Below, piece after piece: positions 11,545 to 21,424 of a stretch of DNA of 64,000 nt (positions within the stretch are counted from its first letter, which is position 1; each line of letters opens with the position of its first letter). The translations under genes were made by a program, and so were the position numbers. The notes beneath the pieces were generated by a model. That model saw only the letters and a list, made by a program, of their open reading frames with translations. It was not told the origin of the DNA and did not search any database. The DNA comes from Roseovarius sp. (GTDB taxonomy: Bacteria; Pseudomonadota; Alphaproteobacteria; Rhodobacterales; Rhodobacteraceae): the NCBI GenBank assembly GCA_027493545.1, contig JAOSKR010000001.1, positions 90,001-154,000 on the forward strand, given 5' to 3'.

Positions 11545-12732
11545 TCAGCCCGCTACCTCGTCGAGGGCGGCCCCGAGGATCGACCAGCGATCATCGAGCC
11601 GGTAGTGATGGTTGCCGATGAAGAGCCCGTTTCGGTCGATGTCGTCGGCATGGCGCAGCTCGCCATGGATGGCGTGGTCGATGTGACGCAGGACCGTCTC
11701 GTTGCGCGCGAAGTTGCCCGCCACGATGGGCCGGCACTCGACCCCGTGGCGGCCCAATGCGGCGATCAGGTCGGCGCGGGTAAAGGGGGCGCCGGGCTCG
11801 ACCACCATCGAGAAACCGAACCAGCTCGACTGTCCGATCTCCTGCTGGATGCGCAGGTGCGGATAACCCTGCATCAGCGCGCGGAAACCTTCGGCGTTGC
11901 GGCGCCGCTCGGCCACGATTCCCGGCAGCTTGGCGATCTGTTCCTGGCCGATGGCGCCGCTCATCTCGACCGGGCGCAGGTTGTAGCCGGGCAGCACGAA
12001 GCGGAAGCTTTCCTCGAACGGATCATCACTCTTGGTGCCGGTGACGTGGTTTTCTTTCGGCAGATGCCTTGTCCAGCCATGCGAGCGCAGGCTCAGCATG
12101 ATATGATGAAGTTCCTCGTCATCCGTGACGACCAGCCCGCCCTCCATAGTCGCGATGTGGTGCGAGAAGAACGACGAATAGCTGCCGGCCAGCCCGAACG
12201 TGCCGGCCTGCCGGCCGCCATAGGTGGCACCAAGCGATTCGCAGTTGTCCTCGAGCAGCAGGATGTCGCGATCCTTGATCAGCACCGCGATGCGGTCGAA
12301 ATCGTTGGGGTTGCCGAGCAGGTTCACCGCCATGATCGCGCGCGTCTTCGGCCCGATCGCCGCGGCCAGCGCGTCGAGGTCGAAATTCAGTGTCAACGGG
12401 TCGATATCGACGAAGATCAGCCGCAACCCGTACTGGTGCAGCGGAAAAAAGGTGGTCGACCAGCTGACCGCCGGCACGATCACCTCGGCGCCAGCGTCGA
12501 GCCGGTAGCGGGAATGATACCTCAGCGCCGCCACCATCATCAGGTTGGCCGAAGAGCCGGAATTGACCATCAGCGCGTGCGCGCTGTCCATGGCGGCGGC
12601 GAACATCTGCTCGAACCGCGCCACCTCGGGGCCCATCGAGAACATGCCCGATTTCACTACCCTTTCGATCGCGGCGTATTCACGCTCGTCCCAGCTCGAT
12701 GTGGCCAGCGGAAAGCGGATGTCGTCACTCAT
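11545..12732 (-). CDS. colD: GDP-4-keto-6-deoxy-D-mannose 3-dehydratase (ColD-like, PLP-dependent)
   Basis: DegT/DnrJ/EryC1/StrS-fold PLP enzyme, 395 residues. At the place where aminotransferases carry the PLP-binding lysine (SFxxsK...EGG) it reads SSFFSHHIATMEGG (about residues 186-199), i.e. His-His and no Lys. This is the hallmark of ColD and of the E1-type 3-dehydratases, which remove the C3 hydroxyl using PLP and glutamate. LLLEDNCESLGATYGG (about 158-173) contains the PLP-pyridine Asp, and IVPAVSWSTTFFPLHQYGL is also ColD-like. The gene follows gmd and a Fcl/ColC homologue with an ATGA overlap, which supplies the substrate GDP-4-keto-6-deoxymannose. A perosamine aminotransferase is unlikely because the Lys is missing. 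Confidence 0.88.
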   Translation of the reverse strand: MSDDIRFPLATSSWDEREYAAIERVVKSGMFSMGPEVARFEQMFAAAMDSAHALMVNSGSSANLMMVAALRYHSRYRLDAGAEVIVPAVSWSTTFFPLHQYGLRLIFVDIDPLTLNFDLDALAAAIGPKTRAIMAVNLLGNPNDFDRIAVLIKDRDILLLEDNCESLGATYGGRQAGTFGLAGSYSSFFSHHIATMEGGLVVTDDEELHHIMLSLRSHGWTRHLPKENHVTGTKSDDPFEESFRFVLPGYNLRPVEMSGAIGQEQIAKLPGIVAERRRNAEGFRALMQGYPHLRIQQEIGQSSWFGFSMVVEPGAPFTRADLIAALGRHGVECRPIVAGNFARNETVLRHIDHAIHGELRHADDIDRNGLFIGNHHYRLDDRWSILGAALDEVAG

Positions 12733-13661
12733 GCCTCGTCCCTTTCCGGGCGATCCAGAAAATGCGCATAGGTCCGCGCGATGCCCTGGGCAAGCGTGGT
12801 CTGCGGCGCCCAGCCCAGCGCCGTCTGCCGCTCGACCGACAGAAGCTTTTGCCGCATCCCCGCCGGCCGCGAAAGGTCGTGGGTGAATTCGCCATCCCAG
12901 CCGATCACTTGCGCGGCCTCGGCATAATAGTCGTCGATGGAATGATCATGTCCGGGGCCGATATTGAGGCAGTCGGGCAAGTCGTCGATGCGTGCCGCCA
13001 TGTGCCAGACCGCATCGGCCAGATCGCCGGCGAACATGAACTCGCGCCGCGCGGTGCCGTCGCCCCAGACCTCGACTTCTGCCGCGCCGTGCGTCCTTGC
13101 CTCGTGGATCTTGCGGATGATCGCGGGCACCAGATGCGACACCTTCGGGTCGAACTTGTCGTGAAGTCCGTAGAGGTTGCAGGGGATGAGCGTGCGATAG
13201 ACCAGCGCAGGGTCCTCGCGCGCGACAAAGGCACAAAGCCGCGCCACTGCCAGCTTTGCAAGCCCGTAGCCCTCGTTGGTGGGCTCGAGCGCGCCCTGCC
13301 CGAGGCTCTCTTCCCGCAGCGGGTTGGGCGCGTCATGGGGATACATGCACGACGAGCCCAGATTGATCAGCCGCGTGACCCCGGCCGCACGCGCGGCCAT
13401 GACCACGTTGAGCCCCATGTCCATGTTGTCGGTGAGAAACGCTACCGGCTGCGCGATATTGGCCTGGATGCCGCCCACCCGGCCGGCGGCGTGAATGACC
13501 AGATCGGGCTGCTCGGCCCTGAGCGCCGCCATCACCGCCGGGCGGTCGGTGAGGTCGAGATCGGTGCGGGCGGGCGCGACGATGCCATGCGCCTGAGCGC
13601 GCGCATGGCCTCGGATGGCGCGGCCGACCATGCCGCGCCCGCCGGTCAGAAAGACCTTCAT
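12729..13661 (-). CDS. GDP-sugar C5-epimerase/C4-reductase (ColC- or GDP-fucose-synthase-like)
   Basis: SDR-fold enzyme, 310 residues. [13 protein letters not shown] (about 4-16) is the NADPH-binding loop; [11 protein letters not shown] (about 100-110) has the Ser and Cys, and [13 protein letters not shown] (about 128-140) the Tyr-x-x-x-Lys of GDP-fucose synthase relatives. [19 protein letters not shown] contains the His expected for epimerisation. In the fucose pathway the enzyme acts directly on the Gmd product; in the colitose pathway ColC acts after ColD. Because colD overlaps the 3' end by 4 bp, I favour ColC, but sequence by eye cannot separate it from Fcl. It overlaps gmd by 4 bp (ATGA). 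Confidence 0.82.
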   Translation of the reverse strand: MKVFLTGGRGMVGRAIRGHARAQAHGIVAPARTDLDLTDRPAVMAALRAEQPDLVIHAAGRVGGIQANIAQPVAFLTDNMDMGLNVVMAARAAGVTRLINLGSSCMYPHDAPNPLREESLGQGALEPTNEGYGLAKLAVARLCAFVAREDPALVYRTLIPCNLYGLHDKFDPKVSHLVPAIIRKIHEARTHGAAEVEVWGDGTARREFMFAGDLADAVWHMAARIDDLPDCLNIGPGHDHSIDDYYAEAAQVIGWDGEFTHDLSRPAGMRQKLLSVERQTALGWAPQTTLAQGIARTYAHFLDRPERDEA

Positions 13662-14737
13662 TCGCGGCCCTTCGCGCGCATCTCGGCCGTGGCCTCCGCG
13701 AGGTCGGAAAGCGCCATCTCGCGCACCAGCGCGTCGAAATCGGTCTCGGGCACCCAGCCCAGTTGCTGGCGCGCCTTGCTGGCGTCGCCCAGCAGCGTCT
13801 CGACCTCGGCGGGGCGGAAATACTGCGGATCGACGCGCACGATCACCCGGCCTTTTTCGTCGCGACCGATCTCGTCCGCGCCCTCGCCCTCGAAGGTGAC
13901 GGTCATGTCCAGCACCTCGGCCGCGCGGGCAACGAATTCGCGCACCGAATACTGCCGGCCGGTGGCGATGACGTAATCTTCGGGACGGTCCTGCTGCAGC
14001 ATCAGCCACATCACCCGCACGTAATCGCGCGCGTGCCCCCAGTCGCGTTTTGCATTGAGGTTGCCCAGCCGCAATTCGTCCTGCGTGCCGAGCTTGATGC
14101 GCGCCAGCGCGCGGGTGATCTTGCGGGTGACGAAGGTCTCCCCCCGGATCGGGCTTTCGTGGTTGAAGAGGATGCCATTGCAGGCATAAAGCCCGTAGGC
14201 CTCGCGGTAGTTCACCGTGATCCAGTAGGCATAGAGCTTGGCCACCGCGTAGGGCGAACGCGGGTGAAACGGTGTCGTCTCGCGCTGCGGGGTCTCCTGC
14301 ACCAGACCATAGAGCTCGGACGTCGACGCCTGATAAAACCGGGTCTTGTCGCCGAGCCCCAGAAAGCGGATCGCCTCCAGCAGCCGCAGCGCGCCCATGG
14401 CATCGGAATTGGCGGTATATTCGGGCTCCTCGAAGCTGACCGCGACATGGCTTTGCGCGGCGAGGTTATAGACCTCGTCGGGTTTCACCATCTGCAGGAT
14501 ATGGGTCAGCGACGAGCTGTCGGTCATGTCGCCGTGATGCAGCCGGAACTGGCCCGAACGGCCGGGCTCGCCCTCGAAGAGGTGGTCGATGCGCGCGGTG
14601 TTGAAAAGCGAGGTGCGCCGCTTGATGCCGTGCACCTCGTAACCCTTCTCCAGCAGGAATTCGGACAGATAGGCGCCATCCTGCCCGGTGACGCCGGTGA
14701 TCAGTGCTTTTTTCACGTCGCTCGCCCTCGCCCTCAT
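13658..14737 (-). CDS. gmd: GDP-mannose 4,6-dehydratase
   Basis: Converts GDP-D-mannose to GDP-4-keto-6-deoxy-D-mannose, the branch point for GDP-fucose, -colitose, -rhamnose and -perosamine. [21 protein letters not shown] is the NADP-binding loop, and [13 protein letters not shown] with the later [12 protein letters not shown] gives the catalytic Thr/Ser, Glu, Tyr and Lys. [16 protein letters not shown] is family-specific. Start: ATG at 14737 gives 359 residues; a GTG at 14716 just before KKALITG is possible. It lies about 55 bp after an SDR gene and runs by 4-bp overlap into the epimerase/reductase gene, so this is a polycistronic deoxysugar operon. Confidence 0.95.
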   Translation of the reverse strand: MRARASDVKKALITGVTGQDGAYLSEFLLEKGYEVHGIKRRTSLFNTARIDHLFEGEPGRSGQFRLHHGDMTDSSSLTHILQMVKPDEVYNLAAQSHVAVSFEEPEYTANSDAMGALRLLEAIRFLGLGDKTRFYQASTSELYGLVQETPQRETTPFHPRSPYAVAKLYAYWITVNYREAYGLYACNGILFNHESPIRGETFVTRKITRALARIKLGTQDELRLGNLNAKRDWGHARDYVRVMWLMLQQDRPEDYVIATGRQYSVREFVARAAEVLDMTVTFEGEGADEIGRDEKGRVIVRVDPQYFRPAEVETLLGDASKARQQLGWVPETDFDALVREMALSDLAEATAEMRAKGRE

Positions 14738-14792
14738 GTCGCCCATCCCCATAATCGCTTGGCCCGTGAATGAACAGGGGCCCGGCACGCGC

Positions 14793-15532
14793 TCAGATGC
14801 AGCGCCCGCCATCGACCTCCATGCAGACGCCGGTGATCATGGCGGCCTCGTCCGAACAGAGAAACGCCGCCGCGTTGCCCATGTCCCGCGGCGTCGAAAA
14901 GCGGCCCATCGGGATCGTGGCAAGGAATTTCGCCCGCATCTCGGGGGTGTCCTCGCCCATGAAGCTCTTCAGGAGCGGGGTTTCGCCCGCCACCGGGTTG
15001 ATCGCGTTGACGCGAATGCCCATCGGCGCCAGTTCCACCGCCATCGCCCGGGTGGCGGTGATCATCCAGCCCTTTGACGCATTGTACCAGTTGAGTTGCG
15101 GCCGCGGGCTCACCCCGGCGGTCGAGGCGACGTTGAGTATCACGCCGCTGCCGCGGCCCTTCATCGCCGGCACGAAGGCGCGCGCGGTCAGGTAGACCGA
15201 CTTGCAGTTGACCGCGATGACACGGTCGAAATCGGCTTCGCTCACACCCTCGAGCGGCTGCGGCAGATGGGTGACGCCGGCATTGTTGACGACGATGTCG
15301 GGGGGCCCGAAGGTCTTTTCCGCCGCCTGCGCCATGCCGGCCACGCTGGCCGCGTCCGAGACATCGACCGCGCAGGCGAAGGCATTCAGTTCCCCGGCCA
15401 GCCGCGCCGCGCCCTCGCCGTTGATGTCGGCGATCATCACCTGCGCGCCCTCGTCCAGGAACTTGCGCACGATCCCCTCGCCGAAACCGCTGGCGCCCCC
15501 GTCACGATCGCCGTCTTTCCTGTCAGCCGCAT
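14793..15532 (-). CDS. Short-chain dehydrogenase/reductase heading the deoxysugar operon (one frameshift)
   Basis: Classical SDR of about 246 residues after restoring one base. The N-terminus [12 protein letters not shown] is followed by [20 protein letters not shown] in a second frame, so the glycine-rich NAD(P) loop is broken at the C5 run 15496-15500. NNAGVT, NVASTAG (catalytic Ser) and YNASKG (Tyr-x-x-x-Lys) are intact, and the C-terminus MEVDGGRCI is typical of FabG/glucose-dehydrogenase-like members. The ATG at 15532 has AGGAGG upstream. It is not a known step of GDP-colitose or GDP-fucose synthesis, so its substrate is open; it could act on another sugar or be unrelated. Confidence 0.78.
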
Positions 15533-15635
15533 TCCCTGCCCTCCTGTCGCTGTCGCCACCTTGCTAATGCCTCTCGCACCGCCGCACCAGACCGGCTTGG
15601 CCGGCTTCAGGCAATTCCGGCATGGGCGGGATCGG

Positions 15636-17113
15636 TCACTGCGCCCAGTAGACCCCGGTCAGGTCGGTGGCCTGCGTCGGCGCGTCCCTCCAGAGCCCGC
15701 GCAGCTTGGCATCGGCCACCGTCGGCGTGGCGAGCTGGAAAAGATAGGCGTTGACGTAATCCTCCGCGATGCGGCGCTGCATCGCCGCCAGCAGATCCGC
15801 GCGCGCACCGGGGTCGGTCTCGGCACTCAGCGCGGCGCTCAGGTCCCGGAACTCGACGCTGTCGTACTGAAAATAGTAGTCGGGGCGCGCATAGATGCCG
15901 ATGTCGAAGGGCTCGGCATGGCTGACGATGGTCAGCCCGAAATTCTTGCCGCGAAACACTTCTTCGAGCCACTGCGCCCACTCCAAAGTTGGTGATTTGG
16001 GTCTCGATGCCGACCGCGCGCAGCTGCATTGCCACGATCGCGCCGCTGCGCCGCGCGTAGGATGGCGGCGGCAGCTTCAGCGTGGTGGAGAACCCCTGCG
16101 CATAGCCCGCCTCGGCCAGCAGATCCCTGGCCCGTTCGGGATCGTGGCGGGACAGGCCGGTAAGGTCGACATAGGCCGGATGGTGGGGCGCGAAATGGGT
16201 ACCGATCGGGTTGCCGAGACCGAACATCGCGCCGTCGATGATCGCCTGGCGGTCGATGGCGTGGGCGATGGCCTCGCGCACCCGCACGTCGTTGAGCGGT
16301 TTGAGCTTGTTGTTGATCGCCAGGATGGTCTCGCCCTCGGTGGTGCCCACCAGCACCTGAAAGCGCGGATCGGCCTCGAACTGCGGCAGGCGCCCGGGCG
16401 CGGGAAAGCCCGGAAAGGCGTCGACATCCCCGGCCATCATCGCCGCGAAGGCCGCCGTCGGATCGGAGATGAACTTGAAGGTCACCTGCTCCAGTCGCGC
16501 CGGTTTTCCCCAGTAATCGGGGTTTCTCACCAGCGTGATGTGATCGCCCTGCGCCCAGTCGCGGAACCGGAAGGCGCCGGTGCCGACCGGTTTCTGCTTG
16601 ATCTCGGTGATGCTCTCGGGCGCCACGATCACCGCGTCGCCCCAGGCCATGTTGAAGAGGAACCCGCCGTCCGGCGCCCCGAGCGTGACCCGCACGGTCA
16701 GGTCATCCAGCACCTCGACGCTCTCGATGCTGGCGAACAGCGCCTTCTGCGCGTTCTGGCTGTTCTCATCGCGGGCGCGGTCGAGGCTGAACTTCACGTC
16801 GCGCGCGTCGAGCGCGCTGCCGTCGTGAAACCGCACGCCGGGGCGCAGATGAAAGACATAGACCCGGCCTTCACCGGTGATATCCCAGCTTTGCGCCGAG
16901 GCCGGGGCCGACGGTACCATCGGCGCCGAACCGCGTCAGCCCTTCGAAAACGTTGGCGTAAAGCACCTGGTCGATGGAACCGGCGGCGGCGCTTGTGGGG
17001 TCAAGGTGCGGTGGCTCCAGCTGCAGCCCGACCACCAGGTCGGATTGCGCCCGCGCGGTCATCGCCGCCATGGCCAGCGCGCCCGCCAGCATGACCAAGC
17101 GGAAGGGTATCAT
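15636..17113 (-). CDS. ABC transporter substrate-binding protein, family 5 (peptide/DppA-like), two frameshifts
   Basis: Periplasmic binding protein of an oligopeptide/dipeptide/nickel-type ABC importer. A Sec signal peptide (MIPFRLVMLAGALAMAAMTARAQ) is followed by DLVVGLQLEPPHLDPT and the cluster around YANVFEGLTRF, typical of SBP_bac_5 proteins. YVFHLRPGVRFHDGS and NPDYWGKPA are also family motifs. The frame changes near 16900 and 15986; joining the three pieces gives about 492 residues, the family size. No permease or ATPase gene adjoins it, so it is either an orphan or its partners lie elsewhere. Its ligand is unknown. Confidence 0.85.
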
Positions 17114-17334
17114 CCCGGCTCTCCTCCCGACGCCGCACGACGATGCCGCGCCCCTGGTGCGGAGTGTCACCGCAAATCGGCGCACGATCAACCTTCGCGG
17201 TGCGAAACATGCTTGGATTTCCCCGGCCACTCCTGTTAGAAAACGCCGCATCGCAGCATCACGAGGCCCCGCATGAGCGCCGCTATTCGCAAGATCGTTT
17301 CCCGACACGTCTTTCCAAACCGGTCCGCCGCGCC

Positions 17335-18180
17335 ATGATGCCGCCGCCGATCCTGCGCACCCTCCCGGACCTGCGCGCGCTCACGCGCGGCTGGCACCGC
17401 CAGGGCGAAACCGTTGGCGTGGTGCCGACCATGGGCGCGCTGCATGAAGGGCATCTGTCGCTGGTCGAGGCGGCAAAGGAACGCTGCGACCGGGTGATCG
17501 TGACCATCTTCGTCAATCCGAAGCAGTTCAACAGCACCGACGACCTCGCCGTCTATCCGCGCAACGAGGCCGACGACGCCGCCAAACTGGCGCGGCTCTC
17601 GATCGACACGCTCTATGCGCCTTCGCCCGACCAGATCTATCCCGAGGGCTTCGCCACCACGGTTTCGGTGAACGGGCTGACCGCGGTGATGGAAGGCGCC
17701 CACCGCCCGGGCCATTTCGACGGTGTGGCGACGGTCTGCACCAAGCTCTTCACCCAGACCGCCGCCACCGACGCCTTCTTCGGCGAAAAGGACTTCCAGC
17801 AGTTGCAGGTGGTCCGGCGGCTGGCGCGCGACCTCGACCTGCCCGTCGCCATCCACGGCTGCCCCACCATCCGCGACATCGACGGGCTGGCACTGAGTTC
17901 GCGCAACCTGCTGCTCTCCGGCCGTGCCCGCACCATAGCACCCTGCCTGTACGAGGAGCTGGAAGGCATTGTCGCGGCGCTGACCGCCGGGCAGCCGTTC
18001 GATGAACTCAGGCGCGCCGCCATCGCCCGGCTGGAGCGGGCGGGCTTCACCGGCGTCGATTATCTCGACCTCCGCGCCGCCGACGATCTTGCCGAGCTCG
18101 ATACGCCGGCGCGTCCGGCACGGCTCTTTGCCGCCGTGCAGCTTGCCGGCGTGCGGCTGATCGACAACATCCCGGCCTGA
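17335..18180 (+). CDS. panC: Pantothenate synthetase
   Basis: Condenses pantoate and beta-alanine with ATP to give pantothenate for coenzyme A. Product of 281 residues, the usual length. VVPTMGALHEGHLSLVEAA (about residues 28-46) contains the HxGH nucleotide-binding motif, and FFGEKDFQQLQVVRRL and SSRNLLLS (KMSKS-like region) complete the class-I-synthetase-like active site. Two adjacent ATG codons (17335 and 17338) fit; I take the first. panB is not adjacent. It diverges from the binding-protein gene and converges on the M20 deacylase, with an inverted repeat between the stops. Confidence 0.96.
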   Translation: MMPPPILRTLPDLRALTRGWHRQGETVGVVPTMGALHEGHLSLVEAAKERCDRVIVTIFVNPKQFNSTDDLAVYPRNEADDAAKLARLSIDTLYAPSPDQIYPEGFATTVSVNGLTAVMEGAHRPGHFDGVATVCTKLFTQTAATDAFFGEKDFQQLQVVRRLARDLDLPVAIHGCPTIRDIDGLALSSRNLLLSGRARTIAPCLYEELEGIVAALTAGQPFDELRRAAIARLERAGFTGVDYLDLRAADDLAELDTPARPARLFAAVQLAGVRLIDNIPA

Positions 18181-18202
18181 GAACGCCCCGCACCATTTCA
18201 CC

Positions 18203-18270
18203 TTGCCGGAAATACTCGAACGCCGCGCCCGACATGGAACGCGGGGTTTCGAGTATTTTCCGGAAAGATG
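18203..18270. repeat. Inverted pair of the GGAAATACTC dispersed repeat
   Basis: Two copies of the motif CCGGAAATACTCGAA face each other (18207 onward on +, 18265 downward on -) around a short G+C-rich core, forming a long hairpin between the convergent stops of panC and the M20 gene. Single copies of the same core occur at 28931-28952 and 51097-51120. It could act as a bidirectional terminator. Confidence 0.7.
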
Positions 18271-18274
18271 AATA

Positions 18275-19558
18275 TCAGGCCGCGCCGAGCAGATCCGCGA
18301 GCGCCAGCGCCATCACCCGGGCCGACTGCACCATGTCCTCGACGCCGACATATTCGTCGGGCTTGTGCGCCAGATCGAGGATGCCGGGTCCGTAGGCGAT
18401 GCAGTTCTTCAGCCGCCCGATCCGGTCGATGTGCTTCTGGTCGTAGGTACCCGGGCTGACGACATGGGTGGCCGGGCGGCCGAACACGGCTGCGATGGCG
18501 CGGTCTACGGCGGCGACCACCGGGGCGTCCGCGTCGGTCATGCTGGGCAGGACGCGAAAGAGCTCGGTGATCGCGCAGTCGAGCCCCGGGCGGGCGCTCC
18601 GCACCCGTTCGAGCACGGCGCGGATCTCGGCCTCGACCTCGGCGATGTCCTCCTCGATCAGAAAGCGGCGGTCGATCACCATCCGGCAGCGGTCGGGAAC
18701 GCAGGGGCTGGGCAGGCCGGTGTAGCCCTCTTCGGGCTCGGCCGCACCGCCGTGGATCGAATTGATGTTGAGCGTCGATTGCCGCGCGCCCTCGGGCACC
18801 ACCGGCATGTCGGTGCGCTTCTCGGCCAGCGCCGGAAAGAGGCTCGCCTCCATCTCGGCAATGACCGCGCCCATATGGCGCACCGCGCAGTCGCCCAGAA
18901 ACGGCATCGAGCCGTGGGCGATCTCGCCCCTGGTTTCGATCTCGGCCCACCAGACGCCGCGATGGCCCAGACATATGCGGTCCTTGTTGAGCGGCTCTGG
19001 GATGATCACGTGATCGACGCGCCCGGGGCTGAACCATCCCCGTTCGGCCAGGTAGGCCACCCCGCCGAAGCCGCCCGATTCCTCGTCGGCCGTGCCGGAT
19101 ATCTCGATCGCGCCGGCGAAATCGGGACAGACGGCCAGGAATGCCTCGGCGGCGACGATGCTGGCGGCGAGCCCGCCCTTCATGTCGCACGCGCCGCGGC
19201 CATAGATGCGCCCGTCGCGCAACTCGGCGCCGAACGGGTCGGTGCTCCAGCCGTGGCCGGGCTCGACCACGTCGACATGGGAATTGAAATGTACGCAGGC
19301 GCCGGGTTGGCGGCCCTCGCGCCGGGCGACGATGTTCCAGCGCGGATAGCGGTCGCTGTCGCCGGGCGCGCCTGTCGCGCGGATCAGCTCGGTCTCGAAC
19401 CCGGCGCCGCGCAGGCGGCGGTCGAGCAGGTCGCAGATCTCGCGATAGTTGCGGCCCGGCGGGTTGACGGTGGGGATACGCACCAGCGACCGGCAGAGCT
19501 CCACCAGATCGTCACGGCGGGCCTCGACCGCCCGGTTCAGCCGCTCGGCAAGCGCCAC
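18275..19558 (-). CDS. M20-family deacylase (ArgE/DapE-like)
   Basis: Zinc-dependent amidohydrolase of 427 residues. Metal and catalytic motifs of the ArgE/DapE family are visible: SHVDVVEPG (His and the catalytic Asp), GRGACDMKGG (bridging Asp), GTADEESGG (Glu-Glu) and a C-terminal DLAHKPDEYV with the last His ligand. The dimerisation lid domain lies between about 190 and 320. It starts 11 bp after the rpe stop on the same strand, so the two are probably cotranscribed, with no evident metabolic link. The precise N-acyl substrate (acetylornithine, succinyl-diaminopimelate or another) cannot be decided. Confidence 0.85.
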   Translation of the reverse strand: MALAERLNRAVEARRDDLVELCRSLVRIPTVNPPGRNYREICDLLDRRLRGAGFETELIRATGAPGDSDRYPRWNIVARREGRQPGACVHFNSHVDVVEPGHGWSTDPFGAELRDGRIYGRGACDMKGGLAASIVAAEAFLAVCPDFAGAIEISGTADEESGGFGGVAYLAERGWFSPGRVDHVIIPEPLNKDRICLGHRGVWWAEIETRGEIAHGSMPFLGDCAVRHMGAVIAEMEASLFPALAEKRTDMPVVPEGARQSTLNINSIHGGAAEPEEGYTGLPSPCVPDRCRMVIDRRFLIEEDIAEVEAEIRAVLERVRSARPGLDCAITELFRVLPSMTDADAPVVAAVDRAIAAVFGRPATHVVSPGTYDQKHIDRIGRLKNCIAYGPGILDLAHKPDEYVGVEDMVQSARVMALALADLLGAA

Positions 19559-19569
19559 CGCACCGGCCC

Positions 19570-20270
19570 TCAGCGCGACCCGCGCGCCGTCAGCGCGGCG
19601 TCACGCAGCGCGCGCATGTTGGCACCGTAGACCTCGGGTGTCTCGACCGAGCCGCCCTGAACACCGCCGAGCCGGCGACAATCACGTCCGCCCCCGCCGC
19701 CACCACCGCCGGCGCGGTCTCGGGGGTGATGCCGCCATCGACCTGGATCAGCACCGGCCTGTCGCCGATCATCTGCTTCAGCCGGCGGGTCTTTTCGACA
19801 CCGCTGGCAATGAACTTCTGCCCGCCATAGCCGGGGTTGACGGTCATCAGGAGCACCATGTCGACCTCGTCGAGCAGGTACTCGACATGATCAAGCGGCG
19901 TACCGGGGTTGAGCGAAATGCCGGCCTTGCAGCCGGTGGCGCGGATCGCCTGCAAGGTGCGGTGGATATGGCTTTCGGCCTCGACATGGGCGGTGATCAT
20001 GTCGGCGCCGGCCTCGGCATATGCCTCGATGGAAGGGTCCACGGGCGAGATCATCAGATGGACGTCCATGAAGGTCTTCACATGGCGGCGAAAGGCGGCG
20101 ACCGCCTGCGGCCCGAAGGTGAGGTTGGGCACGAAATGGTTGTCCATCACGTCGATATGCACCCAGTCGGCGCCCTGGTCCTCGATGGCGCGGATCTCGC
20201 GGCCGAAATCCGCGAAATCTGCCGACAGGATCGAGGGCGCGATCAGGACGGGGCGGTCTTGGGGGCTCAT
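19570..20270 (-). CDS. rpe: Ribulose-phosphate 3-epimerase (one frameshift near the 3' end)
   Basis: Interconverts ribulose 5-phosphate and xylulose 5-phosphate in the pentose phosphate pathway and Calvin cycle. [15 protein letters not shown] opens the TIM barrel; [17 protein letters not shown] and MDVHLMI carry metal-binding His and Asp residues, [13 protein letters not shown] binds phosphate, and VDGGI has the second catalytic Asp. One base is missing near 19659: after AGSAVF the true C-terminus [18 protein letters not shown] continues in another frame to the TGA at 19570. The corrected length is about 233 residues. The damage is most likely a sequence error, since this step is central. Confidence 0.93.
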
Positions 20271-20374
20271 GGCGGTCTCCTCGGACGGCGTCTGCGCAGC
20301 ACTTGCGCCGCCCTCGGCCCGAGGTCAAGCCCCGCGCACCACCGATCCGGTCGCGCCGGGCGGGTGTTTCCGGC

Positions 20375-21346
20375 CTATTCCGGCTGGCAGATCTCGCCGC
20401 GCGCCACCGCCTGCAGCGTGCGCAGGCTCAGCGCGCCGATGACGACGATCAGCACCGCCAGCAGCCCCACGCCGATGAACTCGTGCAAGGCCGAACCGGC
20501 TATCCCGGCATGGGCAAAGCTGGCGATGGCGATGGCGGCGAAGGGAAAGCTCAGCGCCCAGAACGACATCGCGAAGGGCAACCGCAGGATGCCGGGCAGT
20601 TGTACCGCCACCACGAGAGTGAAGAAATAGGCGCTGTTGAGCAGGATTTCGGCGAACGGTCCGGCCTCGCCCACCAGCCGCAGCCACGCGACATAGGCCA
20701 CCGCCGGCGGCGCGATCAGGATCACCAGCGTCGGCTGCAACCGTTCGGGCAGCGGGTCGTGAAAGACCAGCCGGTTGAAGACCAGTGTCAGGAGCACGAT
20801 CCAGAATAACAGCCCCACCGCCATGAAATACCAGCTCAGCCCGACAAAGCCGAGCGGCACCCCCGCCATCGGTACGATGACATTGCCCACAGCCGGGATG
20901 AACCAGGCCGGCGACAGATGCCCGTGCTGAAAGGAACGGCTGCCGATCCACCCCGAGACGACTGTAACGGTCAGCACCGCGTGCAGCCCGGCCCCCGCCA
21001 GCCACAGCGGCAGTGCCAGCGGCGGCGCGTGGGTCAGCGCCGAGGTGCCGAGCAGCAAGAGCGAGATCGAGATCGCCGGAAAGAACGCCAGCTTGACCGG
21101 GTGATGCCACTCTGCGGCCACCGCGCGCGGATGGCGCGCGGCCTTGGCCAGATAGATCACCGTGACGAGCCCGAAGACCGCCGCCGCCACCGCGAAGGCG
21201 ATCCCCGAGAGCCCCGGACCGAAACCCAGCGCCGGGGCCGCCGCGTGCAGCGCCAGCGCCAGCCCGCCGAGCCCCATCACCACCGCGAAGAAGGTCACGG
21301 GAAAGAGTTCCAGCCGGCCAGCCGGGGCCTTGGCGATCGTCGTCAT
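20375..21346 (-). CDS. SLAC1/TehA-family anion channel (TDT family)
   Basis: Inner-membrane protein of 323 residues with about ten hydrophobic segments. HHPVKLAFFPAISISLLLLG and FAMSFWALSFPFAAIAIA are the conserved helices of the tellurite-resistance/dicarboxylate transporter (TDT) family, which includes TehA and plant SLAC1 anion channels. Members carry small anions or contribute to tellurite and disinfectant resistance; the ion here is unknown. The gene stands alone on the minus strand. An FNR-type box 65-78 bp before the start suggests oxygen-dependent control. Confidence 0.85.
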   Translation of the reverse strand: MTTIAKAPAGRLELFPVTFFAVVMGLGGLALALHAAAPALGFGPGLSGIAFAVAAAVFGLVTVIYLAKAARHPRAVAAEWHHPVKLAFFPAISISLLLLGTSALTHAPPLALPLWLAGAGLHAVLTVTVVSGWIGSRSFQHGHLSPAWFIPAVGNVIVPMAGVPLGFVGLSWYFMAVGLLFWIVLLTLVFNRLVFHDPLPERLQPTLVILIAPPAVAYVAWLRLVGEAGPFAEILLNSAYFFTLVVAVQLPGILRLPFAMSFWALSFPFAAIAIASFAHAGIAGSALHEFIGVGLLAVLIVVIGALSLRTLQAVARGEICQPE

Positions 21347-21410
21347 GCAGGCATCCTCTCTCTCATGGTCGCGCTATTGCATCTCCGGCGCGGGCGCGTC
21401 TTGCGCCAGA

Positions 21411-21424
21411 TCAAACCGCGGCGC
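21411..21424. promoter_or_regulatory. FNR/FnrL-type box upstream of the TDT channel gene
   Basis: TTGCGCCAGATCAA matches the TTGAT-N4-ATCAA dyad at 8 of 10 defined positions and resembles FnrL boxes of Rhodobacter, where the left half is often TTGCG. It lies 65-78 bp before the channel start. Confidence 0.5.

Noticed and set aside
11545..12732. Perosamine synthase or other sugar aminotransferase
   Set aside because: The Schiff-base Lys is replaced by His, and the surrounding motifs match ColD.
18203..18270. Classical intrinsic terminator between panC and the M20 gene
   Set aside because: The arms pair well but there is no U-run in either direction, so I list it as a repeat rather than a proven terminator.
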